A stretch of DNA of 64,000 nucleotides from Thereva unica (taxonomy: Eukaryota; Arthropoda; Insecta; Diptera; Therevidae): assembly GCA_949987705.1 (NCBI GenBank), contig OX465285.1:92823975-92887974 (forward strand), in the 5' to 3' direction. The notes under the pieces are model-generated. The model had not been told where the DNA came from. It did not search any database and saw only the letters and a program-made list of their open reading frames with translations. Made by a program: the position numbers and the translations under genes. Positions 1-11,711 of this stretch are shown here, one piece after another. Within the stretch, counting starts at the first letter, position 1. Every line of letters starts with the position of its first letter.

Positions 1-7
1 TTGGAGC

Positions 8-1275
8 AATGAGGGAGGTCCTTTAACGAGAACGGCTTTAATGGAAGGAAATGGGTCGCTTGTCTGGGTGGATTTTGTTTTATTGCTTGAAGAAGGTCCT
101 GATATGGTGGAATTTTAGCATTTCCTATTCAGTTTCTATCTGGATATGTATGAAAGTGTAAAAGTTTAGTGGTTAATGCGAATTTTAATAAAGGATGAAT
201 AAAGTTAGTTTTACTGCGATATCGAACAGGTTTTTGCACTTAAAACAAGATTACCAGGAAAACAGTTAATAGTCGAAGCCATGGTAAAGTCTGTGAACTT
301 ATCGTCTAGAGGTGTAGGTGCTTCAAGTGGACTTACATTTGCGGGAACCGTACCTCCTTGGAAAAAAATTCTTGCTTCACCTTCGCATCAACCTTTGTTG
401 TTGTTCACCCCTGTATCCTTTACCGCCGATTTCATCTTCATATCCAAGTATTTCCACAGAGTGTGTTGCTATTGATATGTTCCTCTTGATGAGATTTGCC
501 CTACCACTGTTTTCGTATACAGAAACTAGACTGTGCGCCCCAAAAACTCCAATCTGGGATTTGAATTCCTCAAAAAGGCAAAATTCGAACTAAACACTGC
601 CATTACAAAAAAGTAGTCCCAGCAGCTACAAGGCAGTACTCCGGGCCTGGCTAGCCAGAGGGGTCAAGGTATGTGAAACTCCGGAGGTCCTTAAATTCTT
701 GCATCACCACTTACTTGAACGGGTGAGCCCCTCTACTGAAAGAGGACTTAGAAGCCTTGGAGAGGACGATGACGGTAACTAAAGACGAAAATTCAGCTGA
801 CTGGCGACCATCTCCAGCCGCTATGCCATCCTGTCATCCATCCATCGGTACACACATGTAATGTACTCAAACTCAATACAATCTGAAAGAGAATCAACAA
901 TTTTCAAAATTCTTGCGTAAAATATATCAACTGAACGAAGAGCTAAGTGAGAGTAGCATGACTTTTGAAAAAAAAAAAAAAACACTTTAATTAAAAATCA
1001 TTCTGGGAAAAACCCGCCCTGGTACCACGACGTTTTCTTTCTTTACAAATAGACCTTTCAGGGTTCACAGCAAGTACACCAGAAAAGGGTGAAGGGAAGG
1101 GCGACAACAATCAATTTAGGAAACTTATGAGAAAAATAAATTTGCTGTCACTTAATTAAGGTACTCTCAAGTCTATATTTTAGTGTAGATGTAACGAATT
1201 TATAAAATCTTAATATATAATAATCCCCCTACGTATATCTGCGATACGGCGCCTCTGGCAGCCTTAATGGCAGCC
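8..1275. repeat. Dispersed ~1.2-kb repeat, copy A
   Basis: This block recurs at 19348-20403 in the same orientation. Both copies start with a shared ATGAGGGAGGTCC-like stretch and continue in parallel to the shared end around CAGCCTTAATGG. Copy A carries about 150 extra bases near 835-990 (a TTTTGAAAA-rich segment) that copy B lacks. No long reading frame, terminal repeat or target duplication is evident. The two open frames at the start share only DNA-level similarity and look non-coding. It is probably an uncharacterised, perhaps non-autonomous, interspersed repeat. The class is unknown. Confidence 0.75.
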
Positions 1276-3279
1276 TTAGCTCCGTTGTCGTCTGGCCTCA
1301 AGTCCAGGGTGTGAAAAGAGGTCGATCTGCAGAATTGACCAGAATCGGGAAAACGAAGAAAGTAACCTAGAAACCGCATTTTTGCAAGCGGAACCGATAT
1401 CAGCGTATCAGTTGAGGGGTCCCGCTTGGATCGCCAGCTTCAAGTACCACCCATCTCACTAATGAGCCCTTCAGACAATTCTGGACCCAGAACTCCGCTA
1501 TGGGGACTATCTGACAATGGTGGCTCTGTTATCTAACTGCTTCTAGCCTTCCATTTTTTATGAAGCACTAATACTTTTAAATACCAAATACCTGGGACTT
1601 GGTTCCTTAGTTCTTGCAGATTTGTAATATTCACACGTCTGAACCTTTGGTCATACTGAGGTATGTAAAATGTTCCTATACTTGAACTTGGCTCCTGCAG
1701 GTGCCCAAATGACTGTGGGCTGGATCACAATTTTCCTACTGTCTTGTTCGGTTGCGGCTGGTTCCTGTGCGACATTTACAGCTTCGACCTCACTCCTTCC
1801 CACACTCTACACCGGAACTCGGATTTTCAGTATTGACTCGTTACATTACCCATTCTAGGGCAAGATCATGGAGATCAGTCCATCTCCTTGCATATCACCT
1901 TCTCGTACTTCGAACCCCTTTATCACTGCATTTTGGATCTTTACTTTTGACAGTGGAGTAGTCGTTGCACCTTTGATCAGTAGCAGACCCCCAATTTCGA
2001 TAAGATCGTATACGCCCAATTCCTACAACGACTGTATCGTCATCTAAGAACAAGAAACACACATTAATACCAACGACTAAGTAGACGGAGTTAAGTTTCT
2101 AGTTTTTCAGCATTAAATTTAAGCTACACTTAACATTCACCCTTTTTTACCCTACAATGCCCCAGTGATAAATGTGCTAGCCACTTCCAAATTTTGCAGC
2201 ACAATGAGAGAAAAAAAACCCTAAAATAATGCTCTCGCATTACTGCAACTTTTCATCATAATTATTCAAACTAATTTGAATTTAACTGCATTAAAAGCGC
2301 TACAATTAAGACTTCACCTTATTACTTTGAATGATCTCCAAGCTGGGCTAACAGAATGGCGAACTTATTAAGGACTAAAACAAGGCAATTAAGAACAAAA
2401 AAATAACGCGCGGGGCTAAAAGGGGGGAAAGTATTACAGAATAAGTACGACAGAAAAAAAAACAACAAGTTAGGAAAACACTCAAAGCTTCATACCAAGC
2501 CGGAGTCCTTTTGTAGAGGAAATGTCTTATTCATGGGGATAGAAACTTGTGGAGGAAGTTAAAGGACTTCCTTCAGAGTGTTCAGCTATGAATGGTAAAC
2601 TTTTAAGAGGAGGAATATTTTGCATATTTTTCCAACAAGAGAGCACAGCTCTTTTCACAGCGTGTAACAGGGACGAATATTTTTATTTTGTATTTCATTC
2701 AATTTTTTTTTGGTTTTTTTTTTATTTTTTTGGAATGAAGAGGGTTGTGGTATTTTCTTCAAAAAATTTGCATTTAATTTGTGATGCTGTTCTCTTTGCG
2801 CTTTAGTTGTTGTGTATTTTCCAAAAAATGAAAAAAAAAATTCCCAGAAAGAAAAAACCTAGGTAATTTTGTGTACACACACTTCCACACACACACAATG
2901 TGGAAAATAAATGCGATTTAAAAGAAACATTTGGTACCATTATGGGTTTTGTTTTCTCTTTTTGGAATATTTTTCCTTTATGAACACGAGGAAATTGATT
3001 TTGTTTTGTGAAATGAAATGAATGGAGCTCTTTAGAGATAAAAACAAATATCTTTTTTTTAATGAATGCAGAGAGGTCTTACCAAATGTATGGGGTTAAT
3101 ATATGACAAAGCAGAAAAGCCAAGCCAAGAGTATTTAAATTGTTTTTTTTTTGTTTCTATATGCAAATTAAAATGAAATAGTACCACATAGTCGTTGTTC
3201 ATTTCAAAATTTAGATATGGGTATTATTTTTAACACAAAATATAAATCTTAATGTAGTTTTTTTTTTTGTATTTGTACA
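1276..3279. other. No gene seen; AT-rich unique-looking DNA
   Basis: I see no recognisable gene or element. From about 2,100 the sequence is rich in A and T homopolymers, for example the T runs around 2,700-2,740. Short open frames here lack similarity to anything I know. Confidence 0.5.
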
Positions 3280-3332
3280 GGTCCAAGCTCAGGAATCAGC
3301 CTTTGTTCATGGTATTTCAACAATAGGTCTCA
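3280..3332 (-). repeat. SINE tail fragment (tentative)
   Basis: Read on the minus strand, this stretch resembles the tails at 12835-12965, 29061-29222 and 31180-31372: a run ending near GTACAAAGG followed by TGATTCCTRAGCTTG. It is short and diverged, so it may be chance similarity. Confidence 0.3.
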
Positions 3333-3516
3333 TTTAAAATTTTCGTATTGGAGGAAGGTTTTAATAATATTTCGTCCATAGATGACTGTGTTAGGTTTCT
3401 GGACTACAGAGGAGATGAGCTTGCTAGACAGGGAACCGAAGTGGAAAGGACACCTCATTTAACCCAGATGGGAATACCCTTAGCCACCTATAAACTGGTT
3501 GTGAGATGGACTTTGG

Positions 3517-3945
3517 GGCCTCGGTAGTCTAGGGGTAAGGCGCCTGACTACTATCCCCAGAGGTTCCGGGTTCGATTCCCGGCGGTGCCACGGTCCTAGC
3601 CTTTCGCAATTTCCCGCCTACATAACTTTCCTTCTTTCTTCTTCCCTCTTTGCATTCCTGATTCCTCCTGTCATAGCCTTCACTAGTTCTCTTCCCCGCT
3701 CCCCCAAGCGCATGTCATCGGTTGGTTGATGAGATTCAACTCGTTTCAGGAGGCATAACACTCCAGCGAGTTGTTCTCGATGCCCCGATGTCAGAGTCGC
3801 GAAATGGTTGGGAGTAGGTGAAATAAAAATACCGCAGCAAGGTTGTGACAGTTCTTTACTTCACTTCTCTCTCTATCTTCCGACTAGAGCTGCTGTTCGA
3901 CATTTCAAAATAAATACATGGTCGACAGTACAAAGGGGCCTTCAC
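3517..3945 (+). repeat. tRNA-derived SINE
   Basis: The first 74 bases (3517-3590) look like a tRNA gene: a 7-nt acceptor arm GGCCTCG with a mostly complementary partner CGGTGCC, a D-arm/box A region around TAGTCTAGGGG, and a strong TPsiC arm/box B GGGTTCGATTCCCGG. The anticodon arm does not fold cleanly, so this is a SINE head rather than a working tRNA. A pyrimidine-rich body follows and ends near CAGTACAAAGGGG, similar to the tails of other SINE-like copies here. It sits just upstream of a LINE tail. Confidence 0.6.
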
Positions 3946-3984
3946 TAAGTCTCTAGTGTGTCACATATAAAAAAAAAAGCAACA

Positions 3985-4323
3985 CAATATCTCGGACTTT
4001 GCACGCGAAGCGTTCAAAATCTGTTCAGCTGAACAAAAAAGAGATAATCTATGTAGTGAGGGTGCTGGCGGGTCACTGTTCCTTTGGCCCACACGACGAA
4101 CTATTGGGACTTCACGACAACGACTTATGTAAACTTTGTGGCAAGGAGGATGAGAACGAAACTGTCTCCCATCTTTTCTGTACATGCCCGCCCAACCCTC
4201 GCGACGAAAAGAGGGACCTTCTTCGACTCACCTTCCTTTTTTGGATTCAATGAAATGCAAAACAAAGCTGTGTTCCGGACCTCTGTTGCTTTATTAACTT
4301 CCCAGTATAGGAAGTTATTGTAA
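3985..4323 (+). pseudogene. LINE C-terminal RNase-H/zinc-knuckle fragment
   Basis: The frame from about 3999 reads a GHCSFG...LGL...CKLCG...ETVSHLFCTCP pattern. This is the end of the RNase H domain followed by the Cys/His knuckle that closes ORF2 in RNase-H-bearing non-LTR retrotransposons (I/LOA/R1-like groups). Reverse transcriptase and endonuclease are absent, so it is a 5'-truncated remnant. The 3' part contains a perfect 7-bp inverted repeat AACTTCC/GGAAGTT at about 4300-4317. In life this domain would degrade the RNA strand of the hybrid during retrotransposition. Confidence 0.7.
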
Positions 4324-4415
4324 TCGGTCCGAAAATCGAAATCGAAATTTTCGACGTATTTTGATCTTTCAAGGTCTCAGGAGCATTTTAAACAAAAAAT
4401 TGGGAGGAAGTATGG

Positions 4416-4436
4416 GTGTGTGTGTGTGTGTGTGCG
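4416..4436. repeat. (GT)n microsatellite
   Basis: A short run of about nine GT units ending in GTGCGTACG. Confidence 0.8.
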
Positions 4437-4454
4437 TACGTATGTGGTCATTTT

Positions 4455-4925
4455 TTCCTGCACGATATCGCGCGAATCAAAAAAGATATCGACTTCGTTG
4501 ATGTGTCGTTCGAAGCGTATTAACCGAAATATGATCTGAAAAGATTTTCATAAAATTCGGTCGAGCCGTTTTTTTTTGTTTAAGCGGCGTAAGTGATTTT
4601 TGTACCTGCACGATACCGCCCGAACCACGAAGGATATTGACTTACCTGCAAGATATCGCGCGAACTATAAAAGATATCGACTGAGCTGACGTGCCGGTCG
4701 AAGAGTATTAACCAAAATATGATCTGAAAAGATTTTCATAAAATTCGATCGAACCGTTTTTTTTTTTTTTTTTTCTTTCTTGTTTAAACGACGTTTATTG
4801 TTTTTGTACCTGCACGATACCGCGCGAACTAAAAACTATATCGACTTCATTGAGGTGCCGAAAAAAAGAATATTAACGAAGAAATGCTCTGAAAAAAATT
4901 TCATAATATTCGGTCGGGCCTTTTT
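4455..4925 (+). repeat. Diverged tandem repeat, ~150-185 bp unit
   Basis: Three to four imperfect units, beginning near 4459, 4605, 4640 and 4805. Each opens with CCTGCACGATAYCGCGCGAA, continues through a GATATCGACTT core and ATTAACCRAAATATG, and closes with TTCATAAAATTCGRTCG followed by a T-run. One unit is a short partial. No coding potential is evident. Confidence 0.75.
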
Positions 4926-5339
4926 TGTTTAAATTCGAACAAAACATCACTTGTAAAAATCCGACAACCTTTCAAAATCGTGCAAAAATTTCGTTATCCT
5001 TTACAAACAGCGCGAATTTTTCAAACCTTGGATTAGCACTTTTTGACGGGGAATTGTTTTCTACACGTGATACAGTTTCAGGAAATTGCGGTTCATCCCG
5101 GGATTTCCGGTAGTTACCGCAAAATTTGTTCGTTTTGGTCAAGTTTGACAAGTACTTAACAGTTACAGTTTTGCTAATATCTCCGGAAAGCTTTGGAATT
5201 TCCAAATGAAGTCATTCGCTTCTCAGTTTGTCAACGGCGCTTAAGCACGCTCAATACGAATTTGAACACCCGCTTTAGTGGAAATACGGAGGAAATGTTT
5301 GTTTGCTAAAGAAAAAATTCTTGTGGATTTACTACTATT

Positions 5340-5655
5340 ATAGTTATTTGAACTAGCTTCTCTCGGGATTGCTTTGTCATCAGTTCTGATACTAGCCAAT
5401 TTTCCACTAGTGCTAAACGTATAACTATTTTGTAAGAAGTCAGTTTATTCCATCTTCGTTAATCATACTGGGAAGTTAATCGTGTGGACCGAAGGGGTCA
5501 AAGCAACAACTTCATGCACTAAACGAAATAAAGATTCCACGACACATTTATGGTCACCGTCTGGTGAAAGATATGCAGCTCCACACTTTTGCAGATGCCT
5601 CTGAAAAGGCTTACGGTGCAGCAGTTTACATTCGAGCCACTACTCAAGATGAAAC
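5340..5655 (+). pseudogene. BEL/Pao pol fragment (RT end / RNase H start)
   Basis: Several frames give matches to the BEL/Pao pattern: a TSAKRITIL then LF.P segment (FDPLG region), a LW.EGVK-like segment near 5484, then IKIPRHIYG and finally LHTFADASEKAYGAAVY around 5576-5627. The last is the diagnostic ADASEKAYGA motif that opens the RNase-H-like domain in this superfamily. Stops and frame changes lie upstream, for example a TAA at 5477-5479. The last frame is open from 5480 onward and continues straight into env. Confidence 0.7.
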
Positions 5656-7048
5656 GGTGAACTTTGTCGGCAATATGGCAAATGCATTATTTGGAGTATT
5701 GGACAACGACTATGCTGTAAAAATGTCAGAAACCATCGACAATATTCGAACTAATGAGGAGCATCTACTAGCACTAGTGAAGAATCAAACATCCATTATA
5801 GATTCGACAATTAACGTCATACGAACGGACCAGTCAACAACAGAGGCAAGATTCAAGAACTTGGAAAACCGATATCAGCAACTCCTCAATACCGTCCATC
5901 CCGACACAGGAGAGACCTATGCATTAAAAATGCAAGGCTTAGTGACGTCACTTGCTATACAAATGACGCTACTTACAACGAATTTGCGTCATGTCCATTC
6001 GTTGATCCTGGACATTTTGGCAGACACGCATCATGGAAGACTGAGCCCTCAGATCATATCACCTCGCCAACTGAAGGAGGAGCTTATGACCATTCGAAGC
6101 CACTTGCCACCATCATACAGCCTTCCGACCGATGGCCATAGCATGAGCAGCTTATACCATCTCATCACAGTAGCTGGTTGCAAGACTGACAAATACGTCA
6201 TTTTTCATCTCAAAATACCGTTACTAAATGCTGATGATTTCGACTTATTTAAGATAACCCCAATCCCCACAGTAGTAAATAACACCTTTGTGGCTATTCG
6301 GACAACTTCAAGGTATCTTGCCATCAACACACTTAGAGATATGTACTGTCCAATGTCAGAAGTCGAGCTAAATCTTTGCTTAGCTATGAGCGACAGACGC
6401 ATATGCCGACTTCAACAACCACTCTACCATCGAGGTGCTGAAATAGGCATGTGTGAAGTGTATCTCCTTAACGAGATGCCCACGTTCTCACAATGCCCAG
6501 TAGAAATACTACACCAACAACCAATTTGGATCCAACTTGATCATCTCAATGAATGGATATTTGCTATGAAGGAACCAACAGTAACCAATATCGTGTGCAA
6601 TGGGGAGCCATCCACCATCACGCTCGAAGGAATCGGTCAACTGAAATTGGAACCAGAATGTATTCTGAAGCAGAAGTTGGCGACTGTTCAAGGGCACCAC
6701 AATAACTTCAACAGCACTGCGACAGGTCATATCCGATACTCTAGTACTAAACCGAAAGTACCACAGGAAGGGAATTCTGATGCCATCTTCAAGATACAAC
6801 AAGAAACTCTTGATGAAATACAGCAGCAGCTTGCGCAACAAAATTTAGAGCTGCCTAAGAAAATCGAAGCCCACAATAATCACCACAGCATCACCAGCTA
6901 CCTCAGCATTACATTAGTAGCAGTCTTAATAATAGGTATCTTGGTACGATATGGGTACATCAGATGCAAACGACCTAAGCGGCCTCAACCTAAACCTCGG
7001 ACGCATGTTGGAGTAAACGAAGGATTAGACTTTACCGTTGTTGTATAA
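5655..7048 (+). pseudogene. env: Env-like protein, baculovirus-F/errantivirus type, N-terminally truncated
   Basis: About 460 codons remain open. The N-terminal part carries a GNMANALFGVLDND-like segment, which matches the fusion-peptide region of insect retroelement envelope and baculovirus F proteins. A long heptad-like helical region follows (DNIRTNEEHLLALV...), then a cysteine-containing ectodomain, a single hydrophobic transmembrane segment (about 6895-6960) and a short basic tail. The upstream surface part, signal peptide and cleavage site are missing because the frame joins pol directly. In intact relatives the protein would mediate membrane fusion. Here no secretion signal is left, so it is probably non-functional although the frame is intact. 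Confidence 0.7.
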
Positions 7049-7061
7049 TTGAACATCGTTC

Positions 7062-7072
7062 AAGGCGGGCAG
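7062..7072 (+). promoter_or_regulatory. Polypurine tract-like sequence
   Basis: A purine-rich AAGGCGGGCAG lies two bases before the LTR start. This is the position where plus-strand DNA synthesis is primed in LTR retrotransposons. Two C residues interrupt it. Confidence 0.5.
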
Positions 7073-7074
7073 TA

Positions 7075-7557
7075 TGTTTGTACTCATAGTACAAATTTAG
7101 TTTATCATAAAAATCAATCAATTTAATATATCACATAAATTTTCATACAGTACAGTACAATAAGACAAAAACAAAAAACCTTTTTTGTTATCATAATTTT
7201 TCCCATTCAAAAGTAAAGACATTTATTATCTTTAAATTTTCATTTTTCGGCATGTAAGCATGTTGACCAGCAACATTAGAATTTCTGATAAAACATCAAG
7301 CCAGACGTAATCTGATCCGTCCGGCCATGAGAAAATATGCGAAGCGGCTAGATAACGCGAATATCCATAGAGAATCGGCAGATGCTCAGAAATTCTAATG
7401 TTGCACAAAATGCATAGAACATTCTTTTAGCAATGTAAGCAGTTTTGTGTATATAAAAGAAATTAATGGATAATTAAAGAGACACAGTTATTAATAAGAC
7501 TTCAAGCGTTTAATTTCTAATTGTCCTGTGTTTGGGTGTTTCGCTCAAGCACAAACA
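7075..7557 (+). repeat. 3' LTR of the BEL/Pao element
   Basis: A 483-bp segment bounded by a perfect 7-bp inverted repeat, TGTTTGT at the start and ACAAACA at the end, with the usual TG...CA ends. It directly follows env and a purine-rich tract. It contains a TATATAAA motif near 7449 and an internal perfect 19-bp inverted repeat (7270-7288 with 7386-7404). No second LTR is in the window, so the 5' boundary and target duplication cannot be tested. Confidence 0.7.
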
Positions 7558-10500
7558 TTACAAATCAAATCAACAAAGCAATCGTTGTCAAGGTGAATCA
7601 CTTTGTCAACATTTTTAATTAACTTTGTCAAGGTGTAACACCTTGATAATTTAAAAAGGAAACTTTGGACAATCAGTCCACCGGGAAGTAAAAGAACTTC
7701 TCGTATTAAACACCTACATCCCAACTAGTTAAAATTTTCAAATGGCTTGAAATTTTATCCTAACACTAGAATGGCATCACAATTGGCTCAATGGTGTGCC
7801 TAAGAGAGCTCCCTAGTGGGAGAGCAGCCATTTCAACCCTACCTAACCTAAGCTATAGGTGTTCATCTACAACAAGGGACTACAGGAACGGAGAATATAA
7901 ACTTCAATTCTGTGAACAACTTTATGCTATTGTGCAAAAGACGTTAAAGATGAGCAAAGAATGGAAAACACCCCCATATTCTAAATTGTGATCAGTCATG
8001 TTACAAGCTTTCGTGGGTCGTGCTTCTCATAGTGGGTTTTCTGCCCTATAGTTAGTCTCCAGTAAAAACCAGTTGTTGGCTGATAGGTTCCTTGTGTCAG
8101 GTGATTTTATAGGACTCACTTGCAGCCTTTACCCTATAAAACTCAAGCAAGCTACAACCAAAGTCTAGAAATTAACAAGTCTTTCATCTTCATATGGTTA
8201 ATGAGTGAAAGACGAACAGCTATGTATATGCATAATTTCTTCAAATGACGATGTCAGGCTATCAGAGAGAGAATGCAATATTTTTATAAGCGCTAGCATA
8301 CAACTAACCAACAGAAAATTTTATGAGTTTCTATAGGGATAATGTTGATGTATTGGTGCATATTTGCTCGTTTGTTTTGATTTATGAAAGAAAACAGCTG
8401 ATTCAATTTTCTTTCCTTTTCTGTTCTGCATACTTTATCGTAAAGAGAGAATCTGGCTTTGTCTCGCTGAATTCACGAAGTATGCGTTGAGTTTTGCTCA
8501 GCAGTGATGTTCATATATGCACGCACACAACCAACCCGGTGAAAATTTTGAATGAAGATGAAAGACTTGTTATTACTAGACTTTGGCTACAACCTCCTTC
8601 AAGGCCTATGTACCTAAGTCAGAAAAGAGTCGTACGAGAGCCATCCAATACTTGCCGGGTTGGCACCACCCCAGTTGTACGTGGCAAAAGGTATATGAAA
8701 GCTGGTATTGCCATTTTCTTGGTAAGTCCAGAAACCTTGGATCGGAAGGCAACAGATTGAGTGTGAGCGTTCTCAACTATTTTCTTTATATTTTGTTAAT
8801 AAATTATTATTCATGGACTATCTTCCCTCCAGATTCTTCATGCAAGAATAAGACATTTGAATAACTTGTATCACCTGCTGCCCAGAGGAGGAAATTAACC
8901 ACAGTGCAAACACTATCCATACTACTATGCAGCTCCAAACTCCATGAAATTTACATCTTGGCTTAGCAAGCTTCCAAGGGTGAACTCCTTCCGTTCAAAA
9001 ATCACTTAATCTAAAAACTTGTTGTGTCTCCAAGATTGTGAATGCGATTAAAAGTTTTCCATTTTCAAAACTTACAACAAACAACTAACAGCGCCCCATC
9101 GTGCAATCTTCTCGAATTAAGACCATAAGCGAAAAATCCATTTTGAAATTAATTTTGATTTATTCATACAGAAAATCAAGAAATTTGAATTTCAATTAAT
9201 TTGTCAACTTTTCCAGGACGAAATCAACACAACAACAACAACAGCAAAAAAATCCTTCAGCTCATCTCGCTCATAATTGGAACTCTCCAACTTAAACTGT
9301 CCTTCCACTTTTGGTTTTTATTTATTTTTTCCAGTTCATACTTCCCAGAAACAATTATGGTAATTTTTTTGCATCAATTGATATCCTTCCATTTGTTATT
9401 TTCCTTTTTTTTTTAAATATCCTTTAATTAACGCTTACTCAAATTTCCATCAATTTCTAATGGCGATGTTTGTCCAGCAATCTCTTCGCAACTCCGCAGT
9501 ATTTAATCACTTCCACTCACGCAGGATACGCGGAAATTAATCCACAGGAAGTCCTTCGGAGTTCCGAAAGGTTTTTTTTTTCTGGTCGGGTGTGATTCGA
9601 AGAAGGTGAAGATTTTGAATTTGCATTTTTTGAAAAATCAAATTTGAAACTTTTAATGAACTAATTATAAACTTTCCTTCCGAAATCTTCCTTCTGAGAA
9701 TACAGGCTGGCTCGAAGGCATTCTCTGGATAATTGATGAAAAAGGACGAAGATCATTATTATCATAATTTTGGACAATCTGCGGAAGGAGAGAGAACAAA
9801 TCACGGTCGAGAGGTAGGTAATGCAAGGTAGTCACAGGATCCCAAAAAAAAAAATAACGTGGTCATAAAAGCGTGTCCTTAAAATTTCATAATCCTCCAC
9901 TTCATCCTCTGCAGTCTCCAGCCTTACCTCTCGCCAGTCATCGCCCACAGTAAACAATTTGCAAGGATGTGCAGATTTTCTGGGCCAACGCGAGTCCCTT
10001 TTTGCGAGGCCATTTAAGCACTTATCAACGTTTTCGGTGACTGCAGTGAGGATACTGTGCTGCCAGGAGTGGAGTGATTGGGTTTTAACATTTTACCGAG
10101 GACCACTCACTACTGGCGCATTATGCGGCGGCGGCTAAACTCCATTTTCGCCTTATTAATATTTTATGGCCGAACTGAGGTTGTTGTTTTGGGTGTTTTG
10201 CAGGGGGGGGGGGGGCCAAAAAACAGGACGAGGCGGATTTGACATGTGTTTGCTAATGAGATTAGTCCTGGGTAAAAATTCAATGAAAGTTATTATTTGA
10301 AAATGGTAATAATTTAACAACCCCGGGGTTATTTGCTGGTGTAGGCGATAGGGTAGGCGTTTTGTTTCAAGGGACAATTTGTCTAGGTGAAATTTTGTTG
10401 GTGTTAATTGGTAATGTGGATGTGATGCTTTTTTTTTTCAAAGCAGCACACGTTGAAAGCATTTTTTATGTACCAACTTCCATAGTCCAAGAGTCGACTG

Positions 10501-10631
10501 TACTAATTTTCTATGTCGTATAGCATGCAATGGGGTCATAGGCCATAGATAGTGCTGTGGATACCTATAATGTCATATATTTAGGAAGGGTCCAGAGGAT
10601 GGCAACAATAGGAGTTACACGGCCATAAGAA
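7558..10631. other. No gene seen
   Basis: Apart from a small palindrome (GTCAAGGTG...CACCTTGA, about 7586-7655) next to the LTR and a G9 run near 10204, I see nothing interpretable. Two overlapping open frames at 8494-8864 (88 and 93 codons) resemble no family I recognise. Confidence 0.5.
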
Positions 10632-10848
10632 CAGGGCGGGATTAACAAGTAGGCAGAATAGGCAGTTGCCTGGGGCCCCCGATTTTAGGCGGCCCCCGAA
10701 AAAGACTTCTAAAATTTTCTTACAAACATAAAATTCTAGAGAGTGAAAGAAAAATATAATCAGAACTGAAAATAAATTTTAATCAAATAAATAAAACTCA
10801 ATTGACCGCATTCAAAAGGCAACGACCGACGAACTAGACAAGGTTCCT

Positions 10849-10892
10849 GGAATTTTCGATAATATTCTGGAACATTTGAATTTGTATATAAG
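10849..10892 (+). promoter_or_regulatory. Heat-shock-element-like pair plus TATA box
   Basis: GGAATTTTCG (10849-10858) fits nGAAnnTTCn and ATTCTGGAAC (10864-10873) fits nTTCnnGAAn. A TATATAAG follows at 10885-10892, about 240 bases before the transposase ATG. This layout resembles an insect stress-inducible core promoter. It is a motif match only. Confidence 0.35.
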
Positions 10893-11126
10893 ACTGAGAA
10901 TTCGCTGTACGGGGATAGTCAAGTCTGAGAATACTCACCGTAAACAATTACATAGTGTAAAGTGAATAAGTGAATAAAATATCCTTGTTATTATCACGTA
11001 AAAGTCCGCGTTTTTTTCTTTACCGTAGTGAGACCATCATTTTTCCGGAGTGATAGTTTAAGTGCAATACACTAGTAAATACTCAAACTATCGTTAGCGT
11101 CTTAAGTTGTTATTATGTAAAAAAAA

Positions 11127-11711
11127 ATGTCTCGTTCATATTTAAGTGGTGCGCAAAAAAGAAAGGTTGCCGAAGAAAAACGATCACAAACAAGTGCAGT
11201 GTTAGAAAAAGTTCCAAAACTCGACAATTATTTTCATCGGAACGTAAAAACACCAAATTCATCAGGCAGTCAAGGACTTGCAACTAGTCCTGAATTGAAC
11301 GATGATCCAGTCAACTCAACACCTGAATCTTCAAACCAATCTCTTGTGGGCGAAAGTGTGCATAAAAGGTGTAGAAATTTCCAACCGTTCCAACGATCCA
11401 GGAAAATGGGAAAAATTTACTAGTGAAGATGTAAGATTTTGGATTGAACATGGGCCATCCACATGTCAAAATTCGACTGGACATTCGAATCATCTAAGCG
11501 TCGGTATGAAAACGAATCAACATCGAGATATTGTTCGCCCAACTTATTTTTTGGGACTAAACCAAATGGAGAAAAAACAAACCGAGATTGGCTTATTTAT
11601 TCACCAATGAAAGGTAATGATTTGAATCAATTTCTTTCACGAAATTCACTCTATTTTTTGAGAAAGAATCAGGTTTTTTTCTGGCAAGAAAAAAAAATCC
11701 TTGAAAAATAA
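11127..11711 (+). pseudogene. hAT (ZMYM1-like) transposase, N-terminal part, frameshifted
   Basis: The ATG at 11127 opens with a YLSGAQKRKVAEEK motif, typical of the start of ZMYM1-like hAT transposases. Two frame changes follow. The next frame gives DPGKWEKFTSEDVRFWIEHGP (here only the start DPGKW and the end EHGP matter), and the third gives KPNGEKTNRDWLIYSP, where the TTF-type zinc-finger region begins in relatives. The catalytic RNase-H-like fold and the dimerisation domain are absent. An intact homologue would bind element ends and move them by cut and paste. This copy is dead. Confidence 0.7.

Larger units (their letters stand above)
5340..7557 (+). mobile_element. BEL/Pao retrotransposon remnant with env and 3' LTR
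   Basis: A 3' part of a BEL/Pao LTR retrotransposon. In order it holds a broken piece of pol (end of RT and start of the RNase-H-like region), an env-like gene, a purine-rich tract (7062-7072) and an LTR (7075-7557). The 5' LTR, gag, protease, most of RT and all of integrase are missing. BEL/Pao elements with an env gene are known in flies (roo type), and the gene order fits that family. Pol runs into env without the expected integrase, so an internal deletion of roughly 2 kb or more is inferred. Confidence 0.75.

Noticed and set aside
3517..3590. A functional tRNA gene
   Set aside because: Box A, box B and much of the acceptor stem are present, but the anticodon arm does not fold and a SINE body follows.
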